From Methanocatella intestini (GTDB taxonomy: Archaea > Methanobacteriota > Methanobacteria > Methanobacteriales > Methanobacteriaceae), in assembly GCF_002252585.1 (NCBI RefSeq), contig NZ_NQLD01000016.1: DNA of 64,000 nucleotides; one strand, 5' to 3'. The notes below the pieces were generated by a model. The model was not told where the DNA came from. It made no database searches and was given only the letters and a program-made list of their open reading frames with translations. This document shows, piece by piece, positions 1 through 10,705 of this stretch. Position numbers and translations under genes: made by a program. Each line of letters begins with the position of its first letter. Position 1 is the first letter of the stretch.

Positions 1-853
1 ATATTTCACATCAAAGTATTGAATCTTGCATAATATCTGATGAAAATGATGATATAAGTGTGAATGAATCTTATTCTGGATATTATTTGTTTGATAGTCT
101 TTGGACTAAAATTAACTGTGTTTGGAACTATTTTTTAGTCTTATTTGATGTTAAATTGAATTCTGTTGTTTCTATGGATCTGGTGGAATCAGAGGATATT
201 GGAACTATATATAAGTTTTTAGATGATTCCCTACGTAATCAGCCTAAGATTTGTATTGTATCTGATTTAAAAGATGAGTATCATCCATCAATTGAAAAAG
301 TTGGGGTTAGACATCAATTCTGTATGTTTCACACAAAACAAAAGATAAACAGGAACATTAGGGAGGATAAGAAAAGAAATAATTATTCTAATGAAGAATT
401 GGAATACTTAANNNATTNTNNANNNTTNNNNNNNNANNNNNGATAAACAGGAACATTAGGGAGGATAAGAAAAGAAATAATTATTCTAATGAAGAATTGG
501 AATACTTAAATTATTGTAAACAATTAGTTTTTGATGTTTTGGATGCTAATGATTTAGAATCTGCTAAAAAAGGTAGAGATTATCTTATTAGTATACAAAA
601 CAATTTGCCGAAAGTTATTTTTAATTTATTGTGGTTTTTTATCATTCCTTACTTTAAAACAATAACATTTCATCTTGAAAATAGTAATGTTCCAACTACA
701 AGTAATAAAATTGAAAATTTCTTTCAAAAAGTTTTCCCTAAGCATATTAAAAAAACATTAAGAACTTTTGAAGGAGCTAGGACAAGATTTTATCTCAAAA
801 CCAAATACTGGGTGCAGAGAAACTTCCGAGGCATTCATCACCAAAGTTATTGA
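1..853 (+). CDS. DDE-type transposase, 5' partial, split by an assembly artefact
   Basis: This frame encodes a transposase of the insertion sequence at the window edge. The first piece carries an Asp-containing strand (IVSDLKDEYHP) followed by VRHQFCMFH, the Cys/His signature seen in several DDE transposase groups. The last piece carries TSNKIENFFQKVFPKHIKK, which fits the region of the last catalytic Glu. The gene looks broken around 411-441 by Ns, but bases 344-441 and 442-539 are two copies of the same sequence. Removing one 98-base copy brings the two pieces into one frame. The TAG or TGA codons seen between the pieces are therefore likely not real. The start is outside the window; a GTG at 60 is internal. 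The exact family is not assigned. Confidence 0.75.
344..539. other. Assembly overlap duplicated in tandem, with a masked stretch
   Basis: Sequence starting GATAAACAGGAACATTAGGG occurs at 344 and again at 442. The first copy decays into Ns from about 412 to 441, and each resolved base left in that stretch (for example the ATT at 415-417 and the TT at 426-427) equals the base at the same offset in the second copy. This is what two overlapping contig ends joined without merging would give, with a low-quality end on the left contig. Confidence 0.85.
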
Positions 854-859
854 CAGTGC

Positions 860-871
860 CTTATTTCTAAC
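860..871 (-). repeat. Truncated CRISPR repeat at the insertion sequence junction
   Basis: CTTATTTCTAAC at 860-871 is identical to the last 12 of the 31 repeat bases as written on the + strand. It is followed by 36 bases (872-907), the normal spacer size, and then by the first full repeat at 908. The left 19 bases of this repeat are replaced by the insertion sequence. Confidence 0.85.
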
Positions 872-3800
872 CATCATTAAATTTATATATCAATAGGTGC
901 AAAATGAATTTCAATCCTATTATAGTCTTATTTCTAACAGAGAATGCAGGTAGTGTAGCGAGTAGCTCGTAATGAATTTCAATCCTATTATAGTCTTATT
1001 TCTAACCATAACCACATAGTAGCTGTCCGTATAGCTATCTTTATTTCAATCCTATTATAGTCTTATTTCTAACGTCAAATACTGTGAATGGACTGTAATC
1101 CCTTGATTTCAATCCTATTATAGTCTTATTTCTAACTGTTGATGCTGATACTCCCATTCCCTCCATGAAAGATTTCAATCCTATTATAGTCTTATTTCTA
1201 ACTATTACAGATGCTTATAAAGTGTATTATGTGTTAAATTTCAATCCTATTATAGTCTTATTTCTAACAATACTATCCTTTTCAGTTCTACTAAACGGAT
1301 TAATTATTTCAATCCTATTATAGTCTTATTTCTAACACTCCAAAATTTAATATTAAATCATGTGTTCAATAGTATTTCAATCCTATTATAGTCTTATTTC
1401 TAACTGAAGTTGTCTTATGTTAGTGCTGTTGATGAGTATTATTTCAATCCTATTATAGTCTTATTTCTAACCAGTCAATAATGTGTATCTTACTTTTGAA
1501 TTATTATTTCAATCCTATTATAGTCTTATTTCTAACCAGTCAATAATGTGTATCTTACTTTTGAATTATTATTTCAATCCTATTATAGTCTTATTTCTAA
1601 CGCTTATAGTAAAGGTTACACTGATGCTTATGCTAAATTTCAATCCTATTATAGTCTTATTTCTAACTCTTCTTTAAGTCTTCTTGTGAATCTCCTCCAT
1701 TATTTCAATCCTATTATAGTCTTATTTCTAACTTATACTTCAAATCCATAATGGATGTGATGTTCGTGGATTTCAATCCTATTATAGTCTTATTTCTAAC
1801 GGCGCTTCCCCATTTTCACAAACCATAAAACTGTAATTTCAATCCTATTATAGTCTTATTTCTAACAGTGTTCGTATGTTTATTATTCTAATATACTAAC
1901 TGATTTCAATCCTATTATAGTCTTATTTCTAACCTCTACTCTTTCAGATTCAGTCATTAGCTTATCAGAATTTCAATCCTATTATAGTCTTATTTCTAAC
2001 TGGAAAACATGATCGTATCTTCCTACCAGTTAATGACTGATTTCAATCCTATTATAGTCTTATTTCTAACGTTGAAAGCATCTGATCCTTTGTTTTTTAA
2101 TGTTATTTCAATCCTATTATAGTCTTATTTCTAACCAATTAATGCTATAATTGCTATAACAATTAGCATTAATTTCAATCCTATTATAGTCTTATTTCTA
2201 ACTCGAAATCAAGACTTGTACTGTCTTCTTCTATTTCAATTTCAATCCTATTATAGTCTTATTTCTAACAATCAACAGCACAAAACATACAACTCGACAC
2301 TAACAACATTTCAATCCTATTATAGTCTTATTTCTAACCCTTTTAAATGCCCATTTTGTTTGATGATTTTACAATTTCAATCCTATTATAGTCTTATTTC
2401 TAACATTCATTGCTTTAATAGGGGGATATAAGTTTAATAATATTTCAATCCTATTATAGTCTTATTTCTAACTGTTGATGATAATGGTGACACTGTATAT
2501 ATCCCAGACTCATTTCAATCCTATTATAGTCTTATTTCTAACTCCTTATTCATTTTTGTATCTCCTTTTTATTCCGTGATTTCAATCCTATTATAGTCTT
2601 ATTTCTAACGACAACATTAGAATAAGTGGTCAGTTACACAAATATAATTTCAATCCTATTATAGTCTTATTTCTAACATTAATTATTTGATTTTTATATA
2701 TTGATTTAATATTATTTCAATCCTATTATAGTCTTATTTCTAACCTGTACACACAGCATCATACAAGCACAAACCTACAGTATTTCAATCCTATTATAGT
2801 CTTATTTCTAACCTAAACAACAATTTACCTAACCGGTTCAACTCAAACATTTCAATCTTATTATAGTCTTATTTCTAACATGAACCTGCCGGGGCATTCA
2901 ACAGATACAGTGTCGATTTCAATCCTATTATAGTCTTATTTCTAACTAACAGAACCTGAAGGTATAGAAGTAACAAGTTCATTTCAATCCTATTATAGTC
3001 TTATTTCTAACGACAACATTAGAATAAGTGGTCAGTTACACAAATATAATTTCAATCCTATTATAGTCTTATTTCTAACATTAATTATTTGATTTTTATA
3101 TATTGATTTAATATTATTTCAATCCTATTATAGTCTTATTTCTAACCCTGCATCATAGTAGGCCCTTTCAGATTGATCTCAAATTTCAATCCTATTATAG
3201 TCTTATTTCTAACAATAAAAGAAAAAATCCCACTTGATTCAGATATAAAAATTTCAATCCTATTATAGTCTTATTTCTAACTACTATAATTTTTATGTAG
3301 CTATAAACACACCCCTATTTCAATCCTATTATAGTCTTATTTCTAACTATACGATAAACCATTCTTGCTTCGTTTCTTTTTTGATTTCAATCCTATTATA
3401 GTCTTATTTCTAACGGTGTCTGTTGGTAGGTTTTTTAAAGCAGTATCTATATTTCAATCCTATTATAGTCTTATTTCTAACTCGCAAATGGATTATACGC
3501 AGGCAACACTGGATTTATTTCAATCCTATTATAGTCTTATTTCTAACATTCTTATATAATTCATGCCAGAACACACTTGTGTTATTTCAATCCTATTATA
3601 GTCTTATTTCTAACAAACAACAATTTACCTAACCGGTTCAATTCAAATATTTCAATCCTATTATAGTCTTATTTCTAACCTTATTACCATTATTATAAGG
3701 CTCTGCCACATAGTTATTTCAATCCCATTATAGTCTTATTTCTAACTCAACATAATCGGCACATTGTATAATCATATCTAAATTTCAATCCTATTATAGT

Positions 3801-4944
3801 CTTATTTCTAACTTTGGAAATATCCAAAGAAAGCATTAATTATCTCTCTATTTCAATCCTATTATAGTCTTATTTCTAACGAATTCGTTACAGGTCATAC
3901 TGTCACTTATTACAATATTTCAATCCTATTATAGTCTTATTTCTAACCCTTGATATGCATATGATTCATTTAATACTGAACTAAAATTTCAATCCTATTA
4001 TAGTCTTATTTCTAACTCTTCTAAAGAGTTTAAAAGAGTTTTTTTAGTGTAAATATTTCAATCCTATTATAGTCTTATTTCTAACTACAAGAATATAATA
4101 CTCTTAGTGAATCAGAAACTTAATTTCAATCCTATTATAGTCTTATTTCTAACCTAAAAGATACATTTTTATTTTATCAGGCAATTGTATTTCAATCCTA
4201 TTATAGTCTTATTTCTAACTATCCAGTAAAATCATTGACCAAAACGATTTACCATATTTCAATCCTATTATAGTCTTATTTCTAACCTTCATCACAAGCC
4301 ATTTTAAGGCTTAACCTTAAGCAATTTCAATCCTATTATAGTCTTATTTCTAACCTTAAAGAAGCATGGGAAACAAACCCTCACGGATTTCAATCCTATT
4401 ATAGTCTTATTTCTAACTTTTTCTGTGTGCGACCACGCCCTGTTTTACTACCATTTCAATCCTATTATAGTCTTATTTCTAACAATCAACATCTTCCACT
4501 AACTCTTTATTGTCTGTATCATTTCAATCCTATTATAGTCTTATTTCTAACTACTAATTGCTGCAATGATAAAAAAGTTTTATTATATTTCAATCCTATT
4601 ATAGTCTTATTTCTAACGGGCATTGGTTTTTTGATACTTTTTTGACTGATTTATTTCAATCCTATTATAGTCTTATTTCTAACGGTCATTTAGGGATACT
4701 AATGAATTATTTGTCATATTTCAATCCTATTATAGTCTTATTTCTAACCCCACTGCTGATCCAACTGTGGCAAAACTTGTTGATTTCAATCCTATTATAG
4801 TCTTATTTCTAACGCCTGTGCAAGTCTTGACCAATATGGAATCACCGATTTCAATCCTATTATAGTCTTATTTCTAACACAGTTAGCTCCTTTACGGTTT
4901 TTGATTCTATTGAATTTCAATCCTATTATAGTCTTATTTCTAAC
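860..4944 (-). CRISPR. CRISPR array, type I-B, 61 full repeats plus one truncated
   Basis: A 31-base repeat, ATTTCAATCC...TTATTTCTAAC on the + strand, starts at 908, 976, 1043 and so on to 4914. I counted 61 full copies with spacers of 32 to 39 bases. On the minus strand the repeat ends in ATTGAAAT, the 8-base crRNA handle typical of type I-B, so transcription runs leftward from the AT-rich side next to cas2. Two repeats carry one change each: C to T at position 10 in the copy at 2849 and T to C at position 11 in the copy at 3716. Identical spacers occur at 1472-1505 and 1537-1570. A two-spacer block at 2610-2713 recurs at 3012-3115. Spacers 2813-2848 and 3615-3648 are variants of one protospacer. 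The leader-distal end is not degenerate; it is cut by an insertion sequence. Confidence 0.98.
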
Positions 4945-5286
4945 AGGCCACATTTTTTCTCAAAAAGGGCTAAAACAATTTATAATTTATTTATTCATAC
5001 ACTTAAATTTGTCGATAACAAAAAATGTTTTTTATTTATATGTATCAACAAACAAATCTAAATAACTTAAAATAAAAAATAAAACTTAAAAATTTATAAA
5101 ATAAAATAATAACCTATTTAAAAGAGAATTATCCTATTTAAATAAATAAAACTTAAAAAAATAATAAAAAAATAAAATTTTTTAAATAGCTAAAAAATAA
5201 TCAAAAAATAAAATATGTGATAAACAAAGCTTTTAAAATTTATTTTATCAAATTTAACAGTTTAAATAAAATTAAAAATATCAAAT
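4945..5286 (-). promoter_or_regulatory. CRISPR leader region between cas2 and the array
   Basis: No gene is present in these 342 bases, which are almost entirely A and T. Because the array is read leftward and the cas operon ends at 5287, this stretch is the place for the leader: the promoter for pre-crRNA and the site where new spacers are added. Several TATA-like stretches are present on the minus strand (for example around 5100-5200), but I cannot choose one. Confidence 0.75.
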
Positions 5287-5550
5287 TTATAAAATTTCAT
5301 CGATAGGTGCTTTTTCAATACCTAAAACCTCACGATTCATCACATCAGCCATTCTTAATTTATAAATTATAACTGAATCAACCTCTGTGTCAATTATTTT
5401 CATTAAACCATCATGAATTATCTTAAACTCGCTTTCACTAGCTTCTCCTTCAAAAACAGAATTTTGAATCCAAAAGAGATACTGCCTTAAAAATGACTTT
5501 ACTTTATTGACCCTCTCAACCTTAATATCATAAACTATAATTACATACAT
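5287..5550 (-). CDS. cas2: CRISPR-associated endoribonuclease/adaptation protein Cas2
   Basis: An 87-residue protein of normal Cas2 length. With Cas1 it forms the integrase complex that inserts new spacers at the leader end of the array. The N-terminal strand MYVIIVYDIK ends in the conserved Asp (residue 8) of the Cas2 ferredoxin fold. It is the last gene of the leftward cas operon, 4 bases after cas1 and directly upstream of the leader and array. The ATG is preceded by GGTGA at good spacing. No defect is seen. Confidence 0.95.
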   Translation of the reverse strand: MYVIIVYDIKVERVNKVKSFLRQYLFWIQNSVFEGEASESEFKIIHDGLMKIIDTEVDSVIIYKLRMADVMNREVLGIEKAPIDEIL

Positions 5551-5554
5551 AAAG

Positions 5555-6523
5555 TCACCACCAGCTTACGAATGGATCATATTTTTCAATGCCTAAAATA
5601 TGTTTTTTAAGTTTATATGCTTCTAATCGGATTAATCTTTGGTAAGAAACATTTTTCTTTAATTTTTTATGTTTAATCGTTTTTTCAAGTCGTTTATTGT
5701 ATTCTTTTATGAATTTATTTCGTCCTTTATCATTTAAAAGACAACAGTTTAAATCTTCATTAAAATCTTTTTTAGACAACATTCTTTTGTTAACCATATA
5801 AAAAATCAACCTATCAACAAAAATCGGCTTAAAAATTTCACTAAGATCCAAAGATAGTGAAAATCTTCTTTCAGAAGGTTCATGAAGATAAGATATTGTA
5901 GGATTTAATTGTGTATTATACAATTCTGTCAAAACTGTAGAATACATCATTGAATTTCCAAAGCTAATTAAAGAATTTATCATGTTTTTAGGAGGTTGTC
6001 TGGATCTGCCTTCCATTTTAAAATCATCGGGAAGAATTTCATCAAATTTAGAATAATATTCCGAGCGAATCCTACCTTCAATATTCATTATTTCAGTTAT
6101 TTTATTTGTTGAATTTAACTCTGATAATGTTTCTTTAATATTGTTTTCAATTTTATAATAAGCCAAAACCTTTAAAATATTATTTGCTGCTCCTTCAACA
6201 AATAATTTAGCTAATTCCAACCTTTTTTGAATATTTAAATAATAATCTGCCTGTTTTACTAATAAATCACCAGACAATAATGTTTCACGAGGATAATAAG
6301 ATCCGCTATAAAAACCATAATAATTGAAAAAATGAATAGGAACTCCATTTTTAGATAAAAGACTCATTACCTGTGAAGAAAAGGTTATCTGACCATATGC
6401 ATAAATTGAATATACTTTATTGATTGGAATTGGTTTTTTACCTTTTTCATTGACAAAATAAATAGTATTTTCTTTCCTTTTAAGAATTCCTTCAGACAAG
6501 ATATAATAATTCTTTTTTGACAT
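5555..6523 (-). CDS. cas1: CRISPR-associated integrase Cas1
   Basis: Cas1 is the metal-dependent integrase of spacer acquisition. The expected catalytic residues are visible: Glu in NIEGRIRSEYY (about residue 149), His in YLHEPSERRF (about 214) and acidic residues in SLDLSEIF (about 226-229). I start the gene at the ATG at 6523, giving 322 residues, because AGAGGTG lies 9 bases upstream. The longer frame (to 6550) would add nine hydrophobic residues and overlap cas4. It sits between cas4 and cas2 in the same operon and appears complete. Confidence 0.95.
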   Translation of the reverse strand: MSKKNYYILSEGILKRKENTIYFVNEKGKKPIPINKVYSIYAYGQITFSSQVMSLLSKNGVPIHFFNYYGFYSGSYYPRETLLSGDLLVKQADYYLNIQKRLELAKLFVEGAANNILKVLAYYKIENNIKETLSELNSTNKITEIMNIEGRIRSEYYSKFDEILPDDFKMEGRSRQPPKNMINSLISFGNSMMYSTVLTELYNTQLNPTISYLHEPSERRFSLSLDLSEIFKPIFVDRLIFYMVNKRMLSKKDFNEDLNCCLLNDKGRNKFIKEYNKRLEKTIKHKKLKKNVSYQRLIRLEAYKLKKHILGIEKYDPFVSWW

Positions 6524-6537
6524 TTTAAAAAACACCT

Positions 6538-7035
6538 CTATGAAAAACAAAACTCAAAATAAGCACATTTACTGCAAATTCTTTTCTTTTTAGGTTTTGG
6601 CATCGAACTATCAATAATGTTTTTGATATTGTCAATTATTTCAAATAACTCTCGCTCTTTTTCTTTTGTTAAAGTAATTTTCTTCTTTTTGCGACTATTC
6701 GGATAATTTAAAAAACCCACAACATTTTTTATATCTTTTTCATGTTCTAAATAAAACATATAATATAAAAGTTGATATTCATTAGCTAAATTCATTTTTT
6801 GTGACTTTTTTACTTCATGAATTTCAACAGAATCAGTTATTTTAATAAAATCCACATTGATTAAGTTATCAATAAGAAAGTCTTTTTCTCTTTTAAAACT
6901 AGTTTCATGTAAAAATTTGCCTAACTTGACATTCTCATGCTCATCTTCTAATTGGATATTATGAGAAAATAACCATAGTTTAGTTTTACATATGAAATAG
7001 TAATTAATTTGAGTTCCATTAATTTTAGAAATCAT
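6538..7035 (-). CDS. cas4: CRISPR-associated exonuclease Cas4
   Basis: A RecB-like nuclease with an iron-sulfur cluster that trims prespacers and helps select those with a correct PAM. One Cys lies near the N-terminus (FICKTKLWLF) and three near the C-terminus (RICSKCAYFEFC), the usual four-Cys cluster arrangement. GKFLHE and the acidic/Lys motif around VEIHEVKKS fit the nuclease core. At 165 residues it is normal for type I-B Cas4. Its ATG overlaps the cas3 stop (ATGA), showing tight co-translation. Confidence 0.93.
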   Translation of the reverse strand: MISKINGTQINYYFICKTKLWLFSHNIQLEDEHENVKLGKFLHETSFKREKDFLIDNLINVDFIKITDSVEIHEVKKSQKMNLANEYQLLYYMFYLEHEKDIKNVVGFLNYPNSRKKKKITLTKEKERELFEIIDNIKNIIDSSMPKPKKKRICSKCAYFEFCFS

Positions 7036-9851
7036 GAAATCTCCACAATTTCTGGATGATAATTAAAACCTCTTTTTTCAGAATATAATGCATACTCATC
7101 ATCACCTATATATTCAATAGGTAAAATTCTAAAATATCCAAATTTCTTAAAACTATCTAATTTTTGTTCAATTTCTTCATTATTGATAGAAATATTAATA
7201 ATAAATTTATTTAAAATTGATGAAAACTCCTTTTCGATTATTTTAACACCATTAAAATCAAATTTTATAAAATTATTTATAAATTCCATATAAAATTTAA
7301 TTAATTCACATCCATTAATCAAATTATTTTCAATAAAAACATGACTGGAGTATTTTTGTTTATCTTTAAGAAATTTTAACTCATTAAAAGAAAATATAAA
7401 ATTATCTTTGTTATTTTCATGAAATTCTTTCAAATCTAACATATTAGACTCTTCAAAATTAAATATATTCTCTAATCCAAAAAATATTTTCATTTTAATT
7501 GGGACAAATACAGAATATTGATTTAATTGATTATTAATAATATGGATTCCATCATTTTTATCTTGTAATTTTGAATATTCTAAATTATTCCAATTTTTAA
7601 TATTATCTCGATCATTGAACAAAAAATTATCTTCTTTTTTATCTTCTAAATTATTAATATTTTTAGAAACATTATCATAATACTCTAAAATATCTTCATA
7701 ATTATAATCCAAATTCTTTTTCAAAACTTTCTTTGTTTCTAAGATTCTAGAATTTATTTCAGGAGTATCATAAATATACTCATGAAGGTATTTCCTATTA
7801 TTTTTTAAATTGATTAAATAAACCCTTCCTTTCCTATTAGAACCATCTTTATTTAATTCTCTACTTCTATTACACCTTCCTCTAATTTGTTCTATAGAAT
7901 CTAAAATAGAAAAATCCCTAATAACAAAATCAAAACTAACATCCACTCCTGCTTCAATACTCTGAGTACTTACAAGAATATACCTTGAATTATCAATCCC
8001 CATATTATTAATCTTATAAATTATTTCTTGTTTAACATTGGACAATAAACTAGAATTTAATAAATCTATCTCCAATCCATCAGAACAATCACATAACAAA
8101 TCATAAATAAATTTAGAAGAATTAATTGTATTTAAAACTATTAAACCTTTTGTATAACCTTCTTCAAAATTTGGTTTAATAATTTTATTTAATAAATAAT
8201 CCTTAATAACTAACTCATCATCTATTGATAATTCCATGATTTTCCCTTTTATTTCTGTTCTATCAAAAATAAAATGATTAAAATAATGTTCAGGTCTAAC
8301 AATTAAAGAATTTGCAGATATATGGTTAAGATTATTGTTATAATCTAATTTTAATTTATCAAATTGAGGTAAAGTTGCACTCATTATTATAAAATAAATA
8401 TTATATTTTTCAGCCATTTCCGTGATTAAAAAATACAAACTATTCCAATTTACCAAAGGTAAAGATTGTATTTCATCTAAAATTACAACAGAATTAGCTA
8501 AAGCTGAAATTTTATATTTATATCTTTTTTTATTATTTATAATTCCATCAAAAAATGTTGAAAAAGTAGTACATATAACAGGATAATTAAAAAAACTATC
8601 TTTTAAAATTATTTTAGATTTAAACTCATCATCTTTCTCATCAAAAATCGTTTCAGTAGCCGAATAAATTTTTCTAATCTCACCACAATCTTCACTTAAA
8701 CTAAAATTATCTTTTATAACATTATAATTTTGCTCTATAATATTAATAAAAGGCATTGCATAGATTATACGATTTACTGAAGAATCATCTATTAAATCTA
8801 AAGCTAACTTCATAGAAGTATTTGTTTTTCCCCCACCAGTAGGAATATTAAGAAAAAAAACATGACTATCTAAATGATTTTTTAAATTATTTGATGCTTC
8901 TAAAAGCATATTTCTTCTCAATAAATTAATATCATCAATATATTTTACATCGTATTCATATTGAACACTATCCAAATCTTGATTATATTTAACATTATAA
9001 AAAGATTTTACCATTTTATCTTTTAAATTACTATCAATTCGATTATCAAAATCAACCTTTTCAACATCATCAAAACTTTTTTCATATTCTTTACTTGCCA
9101 ATACATCAGCAGAAATTAATAATGAATAAATATAATTATAAAAAAAAGAAAAAACACTATCTTGTGAATCTTTAATATTTACACCATCGTTTTGCATTTT
9201 TTGAAAAATAGATGTGCTAAATTCACCATCGTAAATTTGATTATAACTTGCAATATTCAAAAATAACAATAAACAATATAATGTATTATACTCTTTATCT
9301 TTTTCATTTCCTCTAAAATGATTATAAATAAAACCTTCCTCAAATAACAAATCTTTTAAATAAGTATGATGACTATAAATAGAATAAGCCAATACAAGAA
9401 TAAATAATTTATTTTCATTGAATAAATCCTTATATTTTGAAATAAAAATTAAAGCTCCTGAAAACGAATGTTTCCATTCTAACATATCAATATAGTTATT
9501 CAGATGATTTTTATTTAAAATATTTTTTTGTTCTTCTTTAATTGAAAAATTATTTTTATTTAATCTATTAATTTGAAAATTAAATGATATTTTACCAATG
9601 TCATGAAAACAAACAAAATTATGAATTATCTCTTTAAATTCATTGTAAGAAATATTAATATACCCTTTTTTTAAAAAATCATTATAAAAATTTAATACAA
9701 CATCCTCATCAATTAAACATGAAAAAATATGGAGAGTTTTAAGAATATGATCATGTAACAATTCATTTTCATGAGCATAAATTTTAAAATTTCCATAATC
9801 AGTTAAAAAACTAGAAGAATCAACATTATATCTTAAATCATAGATATCCAT
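7032..9851 (-). CDS. cas3: CRISPR-associated helicase-nuclease Cas3 with N-terminal HD domain
   Basis: Cas3 is recruited by Cascade to nick and processively degrade target DNA. The HD nuclease occupies roughly residues 20-260: His27/His33, the HD pair in CFHDIGK (83-84), His128, YSHH (161-162) and Asp249. The helicase follows, with Walker A NIPTGGGKT (335-343), Walker B DEIQ (459-462), SAT (491-493) and the QIRGRCNRS motif VI. At 939 residues it is full length and has both activities in one chain, not a split Cas3'/Cas3''. It overlaps cas5 by 19 bases and cas4 by 4. Confidence 0.97.
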   Translation of the reverse strand: MDIYDLRYNVDSSSFLTDYGNFKIYAHENELLHDHILKTLHIFSCLIDEDVVLNFYNDFLKKGYINISYNEFKEIIHNFVCFHDIGKISFNFQINRLNKNNFSIKEEQKNILNKNHLNNYIDMLEWKHSFSGALIFISKYKDLFNENKLFILVLAYSIYSHHTYLKDLLFEEGFIYNHFRGNEKDKEYNTLYCLLLFLNIASYNQIYDGEFSTSIFQKMQNDGVNIKDSQDSVFSFFYNYIYSLLISADVLASKEYEKSFDDVEKVDFDNRIDSNLKDKMVKSFYNVKYNQDLDSVQYEYDVKYIDDINLLRRNMLLEASNNLKNHLDSHVFFLNIPTGGGKTNTSMKLALDLIDDSSVNRIIYAMPFINIIEQNYNVIKDNFSLSEDCGEIRKIYSATETIFDEKDDEFKSKIILKDSFFNYPVICTTFSTFFDGIINNKKRYKYKISALANSVVILDEIQSLPLVNWNSLYFLITEMAEKYNIYFIIMSATLPQFDKLKLDYNNNLNHISANSLIVRPEHYFNHFIFDRTEIKGKIMELSIDDELVIKDYLLNKIIKPNFEEGYTKGLIVLNTINSSKFIYDLLCDCSDGLEIDLLNSSLLSNVKQEIIYKINNMGIDNSRYILVSTQSIEAGVDVSFDFVIRDFSILDSIEQIRGRCNRSRELNKDGSNRKGRVYLINLKNNRKYLHEYIYDTPEINSRILETKKVLKKNLDYNYEDILEYYDNVSKNINNLEDKKEDNFLFNDRDNIKNWNNLEYSKLQDKNDGIHIINNQLNQYSVFVPIKMKIFFGLENIFNFEESNMLDLKEFHENNKDNFIFSFNELKFLKDKQKYSSHVFIENNLINGCELIKFYMEFINNFIKFDFNGVKIIEKEFSSILNKFIINISINNEEIEQKLDSFKKFGYFRILPIEYIGDDEYALYSEKRGFNYHPEIVEIS

Positions 9852-10696
9852 TCATTTTCACCTATTTTAGTTAATTCTACCCCTTGATTTTCATCTAAAT
9901 CATCTTTTAATATTAAATTTGAAAAATAGCAGTCTTTTAAATTGTCAGCTGAATAAAATGAAATATCAGAATATGTAAAATCTACAAAATTTGTTCTTTT
10001 TATTGGATATTCTCTTATAACATATTCATAAAATGATTTAAGGTAAATATCATTCTTATTCATCTTTAAAATTAAACCTTCATTGTCCATCGAATTAATT
10101 GATTTTAATTTAGTATCTTTAATAAATTTCCGATTTAATGAACCATATATTTTTACATTATCATTCTCAAAAAATTCATCAATATTATCCTTATTCAAAA
10201 AAATAGAATCATAATTAAAAATATTGCATAATTTATAAGATAATGGAAATTCATTTCTCCCCATATACAAATTATAGACTGTTTGATGATTTTTAATCCT
10301 ATCTAAAAATAATTTTTCTTCATTTTTTAAATCATCTGGAAAAGAAATAAAAAGTTTATAATAAGGATTAATTAAAACATCTTGATGAATGTTTATTATA
10401 TTTGTTTTATTAATATTGCCAGAAACTCTATTAAATGTTACTCGTTTAGATTTAAAATCAAACAAAGGTTGAATTGAAACTTTAATTTCAAAAAGATCTT
10501 CAATTAAATATTTTTTAATATTCCCATTTTCTTCAAAATCATCAAATTCATATCCTAAAATAGAACCAATAATACCAATAATAGATGTTTTAGGAGGAAT
10601 TAAATAACTCAATATCCCCCCACTATTTGAAAAAGGTTTACTAAAACAACCAAAATTACTCCAAATATCAATTTCAATAATACTATTAAATTTCAT
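9833..10696 (-). CDS. cas5: Cascade subunit Cas5, I-B type
   Basis: Cas5 caps the 5' handle of the crRNA in Cascade. The N-terminal ferredoxin-like strand MKFNSIIEIDIWSNFGCFS and the glycine/proline-rich stretch SYLIPPKTSIIGIIGSILG are typical of Cas5b/Cas5t proteins. At 287 residues it is somewhat longer than the minimal family. Position between cas7 and cas3 is the standard I-B order. The assignment rests on the motifs and the locus together. Confidence 0.9.
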   Translation of the reverse strand: MKFNSIIEIDIWSNFGCFSKPFSNSGGILSYLIPPKTSIIGIIGSILGYEFDDFEENGNIKKYLIEDLFEIKVSIQPLFDFKSKRVTFNRVSGNINKTNIINIHQDVLINPYYKLFISFPDDLKNEEKLFLDRIKNHQTVYNLYMGRNEFPLSYKLCNIFNYDSIFLNKDNIDEFFENDNVKIYGSLNRKFIKDTKLKSINSMDNEGLILKMNKNDIYLKSFYEYVIREYPIKRTNFVDFTYSDISFYSADNLKDCYFSNLILKDDLDENQGVELTKIGENEWISMI

Positions 10697-10705
10697 GTTA
10701 TTTAC

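Larger units (their letters stand above)
1..859 (+). mobile_element. Right part of an insertion sequence, cut by the window edge
   Basis: The transposase frame is open to the first base of the window, so the left end of the element lies outside. The right boundary is inferred: the transposase stop ends at 853, and from 860 the sequence is the last 12 bases of the CRISPR repeat followed by a spacer-length stretch, so only about 6 bases of element follow the stop. Terminal inverted repeats and target duplication cannot be seen because the left end is missing. M. smithii is known to carry ISM1; whether this is that family needs a database comparison. Confidence 0.7.

Noticed and set aside
1483..4645. 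Short open frames repeating FNPIIVLFLT or FQSYYSLISN
   Set aside because: They are the CRISPR repeat read in two frames; no coding signal.
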